A DNA stretch of 52,008 bases, taken from contig DATIHQ010000024.1 in the NCBI GenBank assembly GCA_035480535.1, forward strand, positions 1-52,008. Reading direction: 5' to 3'. The position numbers and the translations under genes were made by a program. Positions 24,813-33,700 of this stretch are shown here, one piece after another (position 1 is the first letter of the stretch; every line of letters starts with the position of its first letter). The notes under the pieces were generated by a model. The model was not told the DNA's origin. It saw only the letters and a list, made by a program, of their open reading frames with translations, and did not search any database. The stretch is from DATIHQ01 sp035480535. Its GTDB lineage: Bacteria > Chlamydiota > Chlamydiia > Chlamydiales > SM23-39.

Positions 24813-25361
24813 ATGTCAAGACTAGGAAAAACTCCAATTTCTATTCCGAAAGGAGTGGAAATTAAGACGAGCAGAGAAGGACTTTTGACCATTAAGGGTC
24901 CAAAAGGATCTCTCGAGCTTAAGCTCCCCACTGGACTTCATTTGAAAATTGAAGGGACCGTTGCCATTATAGAGCGGGATGAAAAGGTAGCTCCAGACGG
25001 AGCTCTGCATGGACTGTTTCGATCCCTTCTAAAGAACAATGTAATCGGTGTTTCTGAAGGGTATGAGGTCAAACTCACCCTGATTGGAGTCGGGTATAGA
25101 GCAAACGTCCAGGGCAGCAAACTCGATTTACAACTCGGCTATTCCCATCCGACCGCGCTCAATATTCCTAAAAATATTCAAGTAGCCGTGGATAAAGGCA
25201 CTGCGATCAGCATTAAGGGAGCCGATAAGAGAGAAGTGGGACAATTTGCTGCGGCCGTTCGAGCGATGAAGCCGCCCGAGCCTTATAAAGGCAAAGGGGT
25301 CCGCTATGAGAACGAGTACGTTCGCAAGAAAGAAGGCAAGGCAGCCAAAGGTAAAGCATAA
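24813..25361 (+). CDS. rplF: 50S ribosomal protein L6
   Basis: A 182-aa protein near the factor-binding site. It begins SRLGKTPISIPKGVEI and contains GVGYRANVQGSKLDLQLGYSHP and the C-terminal PPEPYKGKGVRYENEYVRKKEGK signature. The ATG at 24813 is chosen over an in-frame upstream ATG inside rpsH because family members begin exactly there. Confidence 0.96.
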   Translation: MSRLGKTPISIPKGVEIKTSREGLLTIKGPKGSLELKLPTGLHLKIEGTVAIIERDEKVAPDGALHGLFRSLLKNNVIGVSEGYEVKLTLIGVGYRANVQGSKLDLQLGYSHPTALNIPKNIQVAVDKGTAISIKGADKREVGQFAAAVRAMKPPEPYKGKGVRYENEYVRKKEGKAAKGKA

Positions 25362-25363
25362 TT

Positions 25364-25729
25364 ATGGATAACGCTCAAACAAGAAGAATTAAAGCGAGAA
25401 AATCACGCGTCATGCGTGTGCGCAAAAAGATTTTAGGAAGTGCAGAAAGACCCCGTCTTTCTGTCTCTAAAACAAACAATCATATCTATGCGCAGTTAAT
25501 CGACGATGAAAAGTCTGTCACTTTGGCTGGAGTGGGAACCCTTTCGCAAGAAGATTCCTCTTTGAAGAAAAAGTCAAAAAAAGCGGCTCTCGAAATCGGC
25601 AAACAGATCGCTGGACTTGCGAAGAAGCAAAAAATCAACTCTGTCATTTTTGACCGAGGTCGCTATAAGTTTCATGGGGTCATCGCCGAGTTGGCTAAGG
25701 GCGCTCGCGAAGCTGGCTTGCAATTTTAA
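25364..25729 (+). CDS. rplR: 50S ribosomal protein L18
   Basis: A 121-aa 5S rRNA-binding protein with RLSVSKTNNHIYAQLIDDEKSVTLAGVGT and the C-terminal VIFDRGRYKFHGVIAELAKGAREAGLQF signature. It lies two bases after rplF. Confidence 0.96.
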   Translation: MDNAQTRRIKARKSRVMRVRKKILGSAERPRLSVSKTNNHIYAQLIDDEKSVTLAGVGTLSQEDSSLKKKSKKAALEIGKQIAGLAKKQKINSVIFDRGRYKFHGVIAELAKGAREAGLQF

Positions 25730-25744
25730 CGTTAGGGAAAAGAG

Positions 25745-26257
25745 ATGGCAAAATACGCTGAGAAAAAACGGCAAGAAGATTTCGGAACTGAATTTGAAGA
25801 GAAAGTTCTCTACATCAATCGCTGTGCAACAGTCACCAAGGGCGGCCGCAAGTTTAGCTTTTCTGCGCTCATTCTCGTAGGCGATGGACAAGGTCATGTA
25901 GGCTACGGATTCGCGAAAGCCAACGAGGTGTCCGATGCCATCCGCAAAGGATCAGAAGCCGCGAGAAAAAATATATATACCATTGAAATGGAAGGGTCTA
26001 CCATTCCTCATGAAATCTATGTCGAATGGGATGGAGCCAAAATTTTGCTGAAGCCTGCGCCTGCTGGAACAGGCATTGTCGCTGGCTCTAAAGTCCGCTC
26101 GGTGCTTGAGCTGGGTGGCGTAAAAGACGTCATTGCAAAAAATCTTGGATCGAACAACCCACTCAACCAGGTGAAAGCTACTTTCAAAGCATTCTCACAA
26201 TTGAGAAATCGAGAAGAATGCTTTGCAGAGAGAAAAGGAGTCCATTCTCATGACTAA
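25745..26257 (+). CDS. rpsE: 30S ribosomal protein S5
   Basis: A 170-aa accuracy-centre protein. It has the double-stranded RNA-binding region VLYINRCATVTKGGRKFSFSALILVGDG and the C-terminal PAPAGTGIVAGSKVRSVLELGGVKDVIAK. In many bacteria rpmD follows; here rplO overlaps its last eight bases. Confidence 0.96.
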   Translation: MAKYAEKKRQEDFGTEFEEKVLYINRCATVTKGGRKFSFSALILVGDGQGHVGYGFAKANEVSDAIRKGSEAARKNIYTIEMEGSTIPHEIYVEWDGAKILLKPAPAGTGIVAGSKVRSVLELGGVKDVIAKNLGSNNPLNQVKATFKAFSQLRNREECFAERKGVHSHD

Positions 26258-26705
26258 CCTAGCAGAATTAAAAAACACTTCTAGACCCAAAAAGAAAGTG
26301 CAGCGCATTGGTCGCGGCATCGGGTCTAAACGAGGAGCCACTTCAGGACGAGGCGGAAAAGGGGATAGCGCTCGGCAAGGATATAAAAAGCGTTTCGGAT
26401 ATGAAGGGGGACAAGTACCTCTTTATCGAAAATTGCCGATTCGGGGATTCACTCGAGGCCGCTTTGCAAAACCAACCGCAGCGATTGCCCTATCCACTTT
26501 AGAAGCCTATTTCGTGGATGGAGAAACGGTCAACCCAGTTTCTCTTCGAGAAAAAGGACTGGTTGCTCGCCGCGTTACTGGAGGGATCAAGATCCTTGCC
26601 AATGGCGAACTTACCAAGAAAGTGAAAATTGAAGCGCATAGCTTTTCTGAGGCTGCAGTTGAAAAACTGAAAGCGAAAGGGATTTCCTACACCGTTCTAG
26701 ACTAA
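26250..26705 (+). CDS. rplO: 50S ribosomal protein L15
   Basis: A 151-aa late-assembly protein: RIGRGIGSKRGATSGRGGKGDSARQG and GGQVPLYRKLPIRGFTRGRF are diagnostic. The start at 26250 is supported by AAAGGAG upstream inside rpsE and by the family N-terminus; the frame itself extends further upstream to 26223. Confidence 0.95.
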   Translation: MTNLAELKNTSRPKKKVQRIGRGIGSKRGATSGRGGKGDSARQGYKKRFGYEGGQVPLYRKLPIRGFTRGRFAKPTAAIALSTLEAYFVDGETVNPVSLREKGLVARRVTGGIKILANGELTKKVKIEAHSFSEAAVEKLKAKGISYTVLD

Positions 26706-26716
26706 AGCGAAAAAAT

Positions 26717-28087
26717 ATGATCCAAGCGATCCAGCGCATTTTTGGGATTCCAGAACTTCGGGTAAAGATTTTTTATACCCTGATTCTCCTTGCTGTATGC
26801 CGAGTTGGGGCTTATATCCCCGTGCCTGGCATCAATGCTGAGGTAGCCATCAACCTATTTAAATTTGCGACAGGGGGAGGGCAAAACCTCTTCCAACTCG
26901 TCGATATTTTTTCAGGCGGTGCGTTTGCCAAGATGACGCTATTGGCTCTTGGGGTCATGCCCTATATCTCTGCATCGATCATCATGCAGCTATTGATCGC
27001 TTTGATTCCCTCCATGCAGCGGGAGATTCGGGAAAGCCCAGATCAAGGGCGCCGCAAGCTCTCCAAATGGACCCGGATGGCCACCCTGATTCTTTCCCTC
27101 TTCCAATCGGGCCTTTTTGCGAAATTCGCTGTGAGGATGAATCTTTCTAGCCCAGGCATTATCGTTCCAGAAATCGTCGATATACAAATTTTTGGGTTTT
27201 CTTGGCTCTTTTATCTGACCGTCATGGTCACGATGACAGCGGGAACGCTCCTCCTCATGTGGATTGGAGAACAGATCACTGAAAAAGGGGTGGGCAACGG
27301 AATTAGCTTGATCATCGCGGTGGGGATTCTCGCTTCCTTCCCAAGCACGATTGGCTCCATTCTCAAGCAATTGAATCTCGAATCTCAAGAAGTAGGTCAG
27401 CTGACCTTTGCCACTTTAGTGGTCCTTTGCTCCCTGTTTGTCCTGATTGTCATCGGCACAATTTTGATTATCCAGGGCCAAAGACGGATCCCTCTTCAAT
27501 ATGCAAGGCGGATTGTAGGACGCCACGAAGTCCAAGGCGGGAATTCCCATATCCCCCTCAAAATTAACCATGCAGGGGTCATTCCTGTGATCTTTGCTTC
27601 AGCCTTGCTGATGTTCCCAGCTACAATCGGGCAATTCATAGGCAAAGGAACCTGGATGGGGCAAATGTCCAATTACCTCTCTCCCGGCTCTTGGGTTTAT
27701 ATGATCTTTTATGTTATGTTAATTTTATTTTTTACTTACTTTTGGACTGCAACCCAATTCAAGCCCGACCAGATCGCCTCAGACATGAAGAAAAATGGAG
27801 CCTTTATCCCCGGCATTCGGCAGGGAAAACCGACCCAGGATTACCTGGAAGCGACCATGAGCCGAATTACCCTGGCTGGCGCCGTTTTTCTCGCCATCAT
27901 CGCGATTTTGCCGACAATGATCGGCCGGTTCATGGGCGTCGATGCAAATATTAGTCAATTTTTTGGTGGAACCTCTCTCTTGATCCTCGTAGGAGTGATT
28001 TTAGATACGACGAAACAGATTGAGTCTCATTTACTTATGAAAAGATATGAAGGCTTTATGACAAAAGGGCGCCTAAGGGGCCGATAA
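26717..28087 (+). CDS. secY: Preprotein translocase subunit SecY
   Basis: The channel-forming inner-membrane subunit of the Sec translocon, 456 aa with ten predicted helices. It shows the N-terminal PELRVKIFYTLILLAVCRVGAYIPVPGI, the plug region LFQLVDIFSGGAF, the GNGISLII segment, and the cytosolic loop QGQRRIPLQYARRIVGR that contacts SecA or the ribosome. rpmJ, often next, is absent here. Confidence 0.97.
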   Translation: MIQAIQRIFGIPELRVKIFYTLILLAVCRVGAYIPVPGINAEVAINLFKFATGGGQNLFQLVDIFSGGAFAKMTLLALGVMPYISASIIMQLLIALIPSMQREIRESPDQGRRKLSKWTRMATLILSLFQSGLFAKFAVRMNLSSPGIIVPEIVDIQIFGFSWLFYLTVMVTMTAGTLLLMWIGEQITEKGVGNGISLIIAVGILASFPSTIGSILKQLNLESQEVGQLTFATLVVLCSLFVLIVIGTILIIQGQRRIPLQYARRIVGRHEVQGGNSHIPLKINHAGVIPVIFASALLMFPATIGQFIGKGTWMGQMSNYLSPGSWVYMIFYVMLILFFTYFWTATQFKPDQIASDMKKNGAFIPGIRQGKPTQDYLEATMSRITLAGAVFLAIIAILPTMIGRFMGVDANISQFFGGTSLLILVGVILDTTKQIESHLLMKRYEGFMTKGRLRGR

Positions 28088-28141
28088 GCCATTGTGATTT
28101 AACCAGTTTACATGCTATTTTAGTTGGAAGGATTTAAAAAT

Positions 28142-28510
28142 ATGCCTAGAGTCATCGGAATTGATATTCCAGACAACAAGCGACTAGAAGTGAGCCTGAT
28201 GTACATTTATGGCATCGGCAGGAAACTCTCGAACCAGATCATTGAGAAGCTAGGGCTGAACAAGGATATGCGGGCGAAAGAGTTAAATGAAGATCAAATC
28301 GCACAGTTGAACGCCGTACTCCAGTCTGAGTATGTCGTTGAGGGAGATCTGCGCCGTCAGATCCAAAATAATATTAAGCGTCTGATTGGGATTCATTGTT
28401 ATCGCGGCATGCGCCATCGTATCGGCCTGCCTGTACGAGGTCAAAGAACCCGAACGAATGCCCGTACGCGTAAAGGCAAACGCAAAACTGTTGCCAACAA
28501 GAAAATCTAA
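28142..28510 (+). CDS. rpsM: 30S ribosomal protein S13
   Basis: A 122-aa head protein contacting the P-site tRNA. It begins PRVIGIDIPDNKRLEVSLMYIYGIG and ends with GLPVRGQRTRTNARTRKGKRKTVANKK. The ATG at 28142 follows a GAAGGA ribosome binding site; an upstream in-frame TTG at 28124 is not needed. Confidence 0.97.
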   Translation: MPRVIGIDIPDNKRLEVSLMYIYGIGRKLSNQIIEKLGLNKDMRAKELNEDQIAQLNAVLQSEYVVEGDLRRQIQNNIKRLIGIHCYRGMRHRIGLPVRGQRTRTNARTRKGKRKTVANKKI

Positions 28511-28526
28511 TCAGAGGAGATGAACC

Positions 28527-28943
28527 TTGGCTAAGCAAGAACAAAAAGCACCGCCGAAGAAAGCTGCGGTCAGAGTTAAAAAGAAAGTTCAGCGCACAGT
28601 ACCAGCTGGAATAGCCCATGTAAAGGCGACATTCAACAACACCACTGTTTCGATCACCGATTTGGCTGGCAATGTGATTGCATGGTCTTCTGCTGGAAAG
28701 TCCAATTTTACTGGTTCGAAAAAATCCTCTGCATTTGCAGCGACTGTTGCGGCGCAAAATGCCGCTAAAGAGGCGATGTCTGTAGGAATGAAAGAATGTG
28801 AAGTCAACCTCAATGGACCCGGCGCAGGACGCGAATCGGCTGTCCGAGGTCTTCAGAGCGCAGGACTTGCAATTAGCATCATCCGCGACAAAACACCCGT
28901 TCCCCATAACGGATGCAGAGCGCGTAAACGTAGACGTGTTTAA
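28527..28943 (+). CDS. rpsK: 30S ribosomal protein S11 (TTG start)
   Basis: A 138-aa platform protein. The core GIAHVKATFNNTTVSITDLAGNVIAWSSAGK and the end NGCRARKRRRV are diagnostic. No ATG precedes the lysine-rich N-terminus in frame. The start is TTG at 28527, seven bases after an AGAGGAG ribosome binding site. Confidence 0.96.
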   Translation: MAKQEQKAPPKKAAVRVKKKVQRTVPAGIAHVKATFNNTTVSITDLAGNVIAWSSAGKSNFTGSKKSSAFAATVAAQNAAKEAMSVGMKECEVNLNGPGAGRESAVRGLQSAGLAISIIRDKTPVPHNGCRARKRRRV

Positions 28944-28967
28944 GTTTAAAATTTGAGGAGTTCTAAC

Positions 28968-30068
28968 ATGGCCGTAAAGTATGGCAAATTTGAGATGCCA
29001 GAAAAAATTAAATTAGATGAATCGAACCAAACGAGTACGTTTGCCCGGTTTATCGTAGAGCCTTTTGAGCGTGGATTTGGCCATACTGTTGGCAACGCCC
29101 TGCGAAGGATCATGTTAGCCTCCCTAGAGGCTCCAGCTATCCTATCGGTAAGGATTGAGGGAGTCCCTCACGAATACATGGCGATTGAAGGCGTCATCCA
29201 AGACATGACTCACATCGTCTTGAATCTGAAGGGTGCTCTCTTAAGAAGGCACACAACAGGAGATGATGTTCATCCGCGCGATATCAAGATGATTACAAAA
29301 GTTCTCGATATCACCGATGAGATGATTGAGAAGGGGGGCGGCTCTTATAAGGTCACTCTCAAAGACCTCATGGGGCAGACTGATTTCGAAATCGTAAATC
29401 CAAGCCATCACATCTTCACAGCTACAAAACCGATGACCAAAAGGATCGACCTCCGAATTGGATCTGGCCGCGGTTATGTCCCCTCAGAAAGACACACTGA
29501 TTTTGAGCGGCAAGTCGACGAGATCATTATCGACTCTGCATTCTCTCCAGTCCGCTTAGTGAACTACTATGTAGAAAATACGCGCGTTGGACAAGATACA
29601 GACTTCGATCGATTGATTCTCGAAGTGACAACAGATGGTCGAGTCACTCCAGTCGAGGCGCTTACCTTCGCTGCCCAGATTGGGATTCTTCACTTCGAAG
29701 TGTTCGATAAAATTAAGACCCATGCAATTCACTTTGATAAAGGGGAAATGCAGGTCAATCGAGATCGAGATGAAGTTCTCCAGAAACTCTCTCTCAAAAT
29801 CAATGAGATTGAGCTCTCCGTTCGATCGACCAACTGCCTTGCCAATGCCAATATTGACACGATCGGCGAACTGGTCGTTATGCCTGAATCTGAAATGCTC
29901 CGATTTAGAAACTTCGGCAAAAAATCCCTGACAGAGATTAAGCAAAAGCTCGATGAGCTCGGCCTTTCGCTCGGCATGGATTTATCGAAGTATGGGATCA
30001 ACCGCGATAATATTAAGCAGGTGATTCAAAACTACGCACAAGAAAAAACGGGAACCCCTGAAGTATGA
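28968..30068 (+). CDS. rpoA: DNA-directed RNA polymerase subunit alpha
   Basis: A 366-aa subunit that nucleates RNA polymerase assembly. The N-terminal domain has FVVEP-like FIVEPFERGFGHTVGNALRRIMLASLEAPAI. The C-terminal domain has the TIGELVVMPESEMLRFRNFGKKSLTEIKQKLDELGLSLGM helix-hairpin region used for activator and UP-element contacts. The start at 28968 follows GAGGAG. It overlaps rplQ by four bases. Confidence 0.97.
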   Translation: MAVKYGKFEMPEKIKLDESNQTSTFARFIVEPFERGFGHTVGNALRRIMLASLEAPAILSVRIEGVPHEYMAIEGVIQDMTHIVLNLKGALLRRHTTGDDVHPRDIKMITKVLDITDEMIEKGGGSYKVTLKDLMGQTDFEIVNPSHHIFTATKPMTKRIDLRIGSGRGYVPSERHTDFERQVDEIIIDSAFSPVRLVNYYVENTRVGQDTDFDRLILEVTTDGRVTPVEALTFAAQIGILHFEVFDKIKTHAIHFDKGEMQVNRDRDEVLQKLSLKINEIELSVRSTNCLANANIDTIGELVVMPESEMLRFRNFGKKSLTEIKQKLDELGLSLGMDLSKYGINRDNIKQVIQNYAQEKTGTPEV

Positions 30069-30493
30069 GACACGGAAAACACACCTTTAAAGTGGGTCGA
30101 ACCGGATCCCACCGAAGCTGCATGCTTTCGAATATGCTCAAGTCTTTGATTGAGAACGAACGAATCACAACTACCGTTGTCAAAGCCAAAGAACTACGCC
30201 GTCGAGCGGATCGAATGATCACGTTAGCGAAGAAAAATACCTTAGCTTCTAAGCGACATGCGATTTCTGAGCTAAAAATTGCTTTCAATCGCCTAACGAC
30301 GAAAGAAGCCAGAAAAGCCAAAACGGCAGGGGGGCAAGACGCCCATCCTCGCGACCGCCTGGTCATCAATAAGCTCTTTGGCGAATTAAAAGATCGTTTT
30401 GCTGGCCGCAATGGCGGCTACACACGCATCATTCGCAAAGCAGACCGAATTGGCGACAGCGCTCCCACCTGTTATATCGAATATCTAAAATAA
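30065..30493 (+). CDS. rplQ: 50S ribosomal protein L17
   Basis: A 142-aa protein: MRHGKHTFKVGRTGSHRSCMLSN and LIENERITTTVVKAKELRRRADRMITLAKK are diagnostic. It is coupled to rpoA by an ATGA overlap, is the last gene of the cluster, and is followed at once by a strong terminator. Confidence 0.96.
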   Translation: MRHGKHTFKVGRTGSHRSCMLSNMLKSLIENERITTTVVKAKELRRRADRMITLAKKNTLASKRHAISELKIAFNRLTTKEARKAKTAGGQDAHPRDRLVINKLFGELKDRFAGRNGGYTRIIRKADRIGDSAPTCYIEYLK

Positions 30494-30503
30494 TTTTTCA
30501 CCG

Positions 30504-30534
30504 AACCACCCATTCTCTATGGGTGGTTTTTTAT
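30504..30534 (+). terminator. Rho-independent terminator of the ribosomal protein cluster
   Basis: AACCACCCAT (30504-30513), loop TCTCT, ATGGGTGGTT (30519-30528), then a T run to 30533. A perfect 10-bp stem directly after rplQ separates the cluster from gapA. Confidence 0.92.
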
Positions 30535-30537
30535 TCC

Positions 30538-30566
30538 TTTACTTTAGCCAAAAAATAGGGTATGCT
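30538..30566 (+). promoter_or_regulatory. Predicted promoter of gapA
   Basis: TTTACT at 30538-30543, a 17-base spacer and TATGCT at 30561-30566, directly after the terminator and about 50 bases before the gapA ATG. Confidence 0.5.
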
Positions 30567-30614
30567 AAGCTTTTTTTAGACCCCAAAAGGTTCCTTATTT
30601 TAAGGACATTCTCT

Positions 30615-31622
30615 ATGCCCAAGCGAATTGCTATCAATGGTTTCGGCCGTATCGGCCGCCTAGTTCTCCGGATTGCTTTGCAAAGACCCCATCTGCAAGT
30701 CGTCGCAATCAACGACCTGGTTCCTCCGGACAATCTCGCTTATCTTTTTAAACACGATACGGTGCATGGAACGTATCCTAAAACGGTCAAGGCAGAAGGC
30801 AGCAGCCTCATCATCGATGGCAAAAAAATTGCAGTCTCCGCAGAAAAAGATCCTGCGCAGCTTCCTTGGAAGCAAAATCAAGTCGATTACGTCGTTGAAT
30901 CTACAGGCCGCTTCACTCATGTAGAAGATGCCAAAAAGCACCTTCAAGCAGGGGCCAAGCGCGTCTTGATTACAGCGCCGGGTAAAGAAGACATGCCCAC
31001 CTATGTTATGGGCGTGAATCATAAAAACTACGATCCGAAAAAGGATTTCGTTCTCTGCAACGCTTCTTGTACCACAAATTGTCTAGCGCCGCTTTGCAAA
31101 GTGTTGCTCGACAATTTTGGCATTGAAGAAGGGTTGATGACAACCGTTCATTCTCTAACAGCCAGCCAACCCACTGTCGATGGCCCGTCTCATAAAGACT
31201 GGCGTGGTGGGCGCGCTGCAGGCTGCAATATCATTCCGGCGAGCACGGGGGCTGCAAAGGCAGTGATCCTCTCTTTGCCAGAATTAAAAGGCAAACTCAC
31301 CGGCATGGCTTTTCGCGTTCCAACTCCTGATGTATCCGTTGTCGACCTTACGGTGCGACTCTCTCGAGATACAACTTACGAGGAGATTGGAAATGCTATG
31401 GACGCTGCCGCGAAAGCCGACCTAAAGGGCATCCTCGCGACGACGGATGAACAATTGGTCTCTTCAGATTTTATTGGTAACACCCATTCCGCTATTTTCG
31501 ATAAGTTGGCAGGAATTGGATTGAATCGTCGCTTTTATAAATTAATCGCTTGGTACGACAACGAAATGGGATATTCCCATCGCGTCGTCGACCTGCTGGA
31601 GTACATGGCATCGAAAGAATAA
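30615..31622 (+). CDS. gapA: Glyceraldehyde-3-phosphate dehydrogenase
   Basis: The glycolytic oxidation/phosphorylation step using NAD+. The 335-aa protein has the Rossmann motif INGFGRIGR at its N-terminus and the active-site SCTTNCLAP with the catalytic Cys at about residue 154. WRGGRAAGCNIIPASTGAAKA and the C-terminal WYDNEMGYSHRVVDL follow. The start at 30615 is where the family begins; the open frame upstream crosses the terminator and promoter. It corresponds to CT505. Confidence 0.97.
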   Translation: MPKRIAINGFGRIGRLVLRIALQRPHLQVVAINDLVPPDNLAYLFKHDTVHGTYPKTVKAEGSSLIIDGKKIAVSAEKDPAQLPWKQNQVDYVVESTGRFTHVEDAKKHLQAGAKRVLITAPGKEDMPTYVMGVNHKNYDPKKDFVLCNASCTTNCLAPLCKVLLDNFGIEEGLMTTVHSLTASQPTVDGPSHKDWRGGRAAGCNIIPASTGAAKAVILSLPELKGKLTGMAFRVPTPDVSVVDLTVRLSRDTTYEEIGNAMDAAAKADLKGILATTDEQLVSSDFIGNTHSAIFDKLAGIGLNRRFYKLIAWYDNEMGYSHRVVDLLEYMASKE

Positions 31623-31850
31623 AGAGCCAATTGCAAAACCCCAATTTCAGCCCAAATCCGCGCTTTTGCCGCTGGATTCGGTCCCGACACAAATTGCCTA
31701 TGCCCCCTCGGATATGTCAATTTGCGTCGAGCGCGAACCAGCACCAAAATCATCGAATTTGTGCAAGAAAGCGGGTTTTGCAATCGGCTCTGACAACCAA
31801 CAACCCCCCATTACTCCACTCCGAAAACCATTTAAATTACGGTATATTCA

Positions 31851-32612
31851 GTGAATTTTACACGCGAACCTATTATAGAAACAGTGATCACCCCCCGGGA
31901 AGGATGCAAACTAGTCGTCCGGAACAGCAAGGGGAATGGTCAGGAAGATTACTTTGTTGACGCAGTAGAAGTGGTGTCCTTTGGGCACTCCTTCTTTTTC
32001 CGCTCAAGTGAGCGGCCCAAGTCGTTTCTTGTTCCAGTCAGCGACTACGAGATCCTCGAGCTCAAAGAGACTCGCATGGTTCTTAAAAACGTCTCCACCG
32101 ACCGCTCCATTAAGATTGGCGGCGGCCGCGAAGCCCCCCCTCCGCGCCAGCAACACAAAGAACAGGAGCCGCGCGAAGAGATTTCCGCTGACTCCCGTTC
32201 CTCCGAGCGTCCCCCAGAGCGCCCCCCGATGGATCGCAAACGGGACAAGCGCCGCCGCGGCCGCCGCGGTCGCGATCGCCACGAGCCCCAATCGCAGTCG
32301 CAGGAACCCTACTCTCAAGATTCTCAGGAGCGCTCACCCGACAGAAGCTTTGAGGAATCGCCCCTAGATGATTCTCCTGTTCGTTCTAGCGAAGAGGAAC
32401 CTGTCGTAAAAGCTCCCTCTTTCATTTCGAAGCTTTTTCCTCCTCCACCTACCCTGATCAAGGACAATCTCAGCCGTTACAAAACAGCTGAATCACCAGA
32501 TGGGGAAACCTTCTTCAAAGAAGGGAAGACTACCTTTGAGGAAACGGCCTTTGAAGAAGAAGACCGCCCGATTCCTAAAGAGACGGACGAGAATCCCTCT
32601 ACAGAAGAATAA
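31851..32612 (+). CDS. CT504-like chlamydial protein with a long charged, low-complexity C-terminus
   Basis: A 253-aa protein starting at GTG 31851, with little of a ribosome binding site. Residues 1-85 look globular (DYFVDAVEVVSFGHSFFFRS, VPVSDYEILELKETRMVLKN). Residues 90-190 are disordered and dominated by Arg, Pro, Glu, Ser and Gln, with a basic patch (KRDKRRRGRRGRD) that could bind nucleic acid. The end is acidic. The position after gapA corresponds to CT504. The gene is GC-richer than its neighbours through the basic stretch. No signal peptide is seen and no function is known. Confidence 0.7.
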   Translation: MNFTREPIIETVITPREGCKLVVRNSKGNGQEDYFVDAVEVVSFGHSFFFRSSERPKSFLVPVSDYEILELKETRMVLKNVSTDRSIKIGGGREAPPPRQQHKEQEPREEISADSRSSERPPERPPMDRKRDKRRRGRRGRDRHEPQSQSQEPYSQDSQERSPDRSFEESPLDDSPVRSSEEEPVVKAPSFISKLFPPPPTLIKDNLSRYKTAESPDGETFFKEGKTTFEETAFEEEDRPIPKETDENPSTEE

Positions 32613-32616
32613 TTTC

Positions 32617-32649
32617 AAGCCCGCATCCACAGCGGGCTTGTTTCTTTTT
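32617..32649 (+). terminator. Rho-independent terminator after the CT504-like gene
   Basis: AAGCCCGC (32617-32624), loop ATCCACA, GCGGGCTT (32632-32639), then GTTTCTTTTTC. A perfect 8-bp GC-rich stem five bases after the stop. The T run overlaps a possible -35 box (TTGTTT, 32638-32643) for the tRNA that follows, with TAAAAT at 32662-32667. Confidence 0.88.
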
Positions 32650-32678
32650 CCTATTTCGTCGTAAAATTTCTTCCTCTT

Positions 32679-32762
<84 letters not shown>

Positions 32763-32849
32763 TTTTAATAATCAGTGAGTTAAACTATTTTGTTGGCGCT
32801 GAAAAAAAGGTACTCGATAGAATCGAGCAGCTGAAAATGAGAGGGGTCG

Positions 32850-33457
32850 TTATTCAGAGGAAGGAGTTTTCGGAATCAATCCTGCTGCATCTTTGTCGTC
32901 TAATTCCAGAACCGACTTTTTCTTTTTCAGCCGTTTTTCAACGTTTTTAATCGGCTCAGCGGGCGGGATGTTTTCAGGCATCGCAACACCGATTTTAGCA
33001 ATGGCGGCTCGAACCTCTCTTCCTACCATTTCGTGAGTCTCCATGGCATCTCTTTGATTCTTGATTTTTTCCAATTTGAGTTTTTCACGTGTGTGGGTCA
33101 TCCGGAATTGGTTGGCCGCAAGTTCGGTGGTGTTCATTCGATCCATGAGCTGTTCTTTTGGAGCAATACCTTTGTGAGCCTTAATTGCATCAACTCCTAT
33201 ACTTCCCTCTTTGTATGGCTCCCAATCTCGACCATTTTACAGGCGCTTGTAAAATGGTTTTGAGGATCATTGCCGGACTGCCTGCATGATCCCATAGATT
33301 TTTTGATGGCTGGTTCAAATCCATGCCACTTAGAATAGCCTAGACATGACTGAAGATCGCGGGCACTCCAATATTCTATGCCATATTGATTGATCTTTTT
33401 TAGAGACTCAAAAGATGGGCTGTTGGGTGCAAGTTGAATGTCATTTGGCTTTTTCAT
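32850..33457 (-). pseudogene. dinD: DinD-like DNA-damage-inducible protein, broken by an internal deletion and frameshift
   Basis: Two minus-strand pieces together resemble DinD of E. coli. The N-terminal piece (33457 down to about 33200) reads SFESLKKINQYGIEYWSARDLQSCLGYSKWHGF... DHF-like NHFTSACKMVEIGSHTKRE and then hits a stop. The C-terminal piece, readable in another frame from about 33195, gives GVDAIKAHKGIAPKEQLMDRMNTTELAANQFRMTHTREKL and continues to a normal stop at 32850. About 100 residues between the two conserved parts are missing, and the frames disagree at the junction, so no intact protein can be made. DinD-type genes in chlamydiae and phages are usually acquired. The position beside tRNA-Leu fits an old integration. 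Confidence 0.8.
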
Positions 33458-33700
33458 GCAAATGTCCTCTGGAAGGGATTCTTAGAGAGGCAATTATAGA
33501 TGTGTTCAAAATATTTCTCAACAAGGCTGAGATTTCCGGCTATTGTAATGTTTTTCTGGCACAGAAATGGCACACTCTTGGGCAAAACTTGGCAGCACGA
33601 GACGGCACTTAGCAACAAATCAAAAAGTGCTAAACATTTAAATTGGTTACTGTTAGAGTCTCTTGAGTTCTGACGATCTAATTCATTTTTAGGGTGAAGT

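Noticed and set aside
28953..28967. Upstream ATG at 28953 as start of rpoA
   Set aside because: It lies before the ribosome binding site; the ATG at 28968 is preceded by GAGGAG and fits the family N-terminus.
31550..31960. A 136-codon plus-strand frame bridging gapA and the CT504-like gene
   Set aside because: It overlaps two supported genes in other frames, and its peptide has no fold-like pattern.
32763..33700. Search for a direct repeat of the tRNA-Leu 3' end (attachment site)
   Set aside because: No copy was seen by eye in the following kilobases; integration is only suspected from the dinD remnant.
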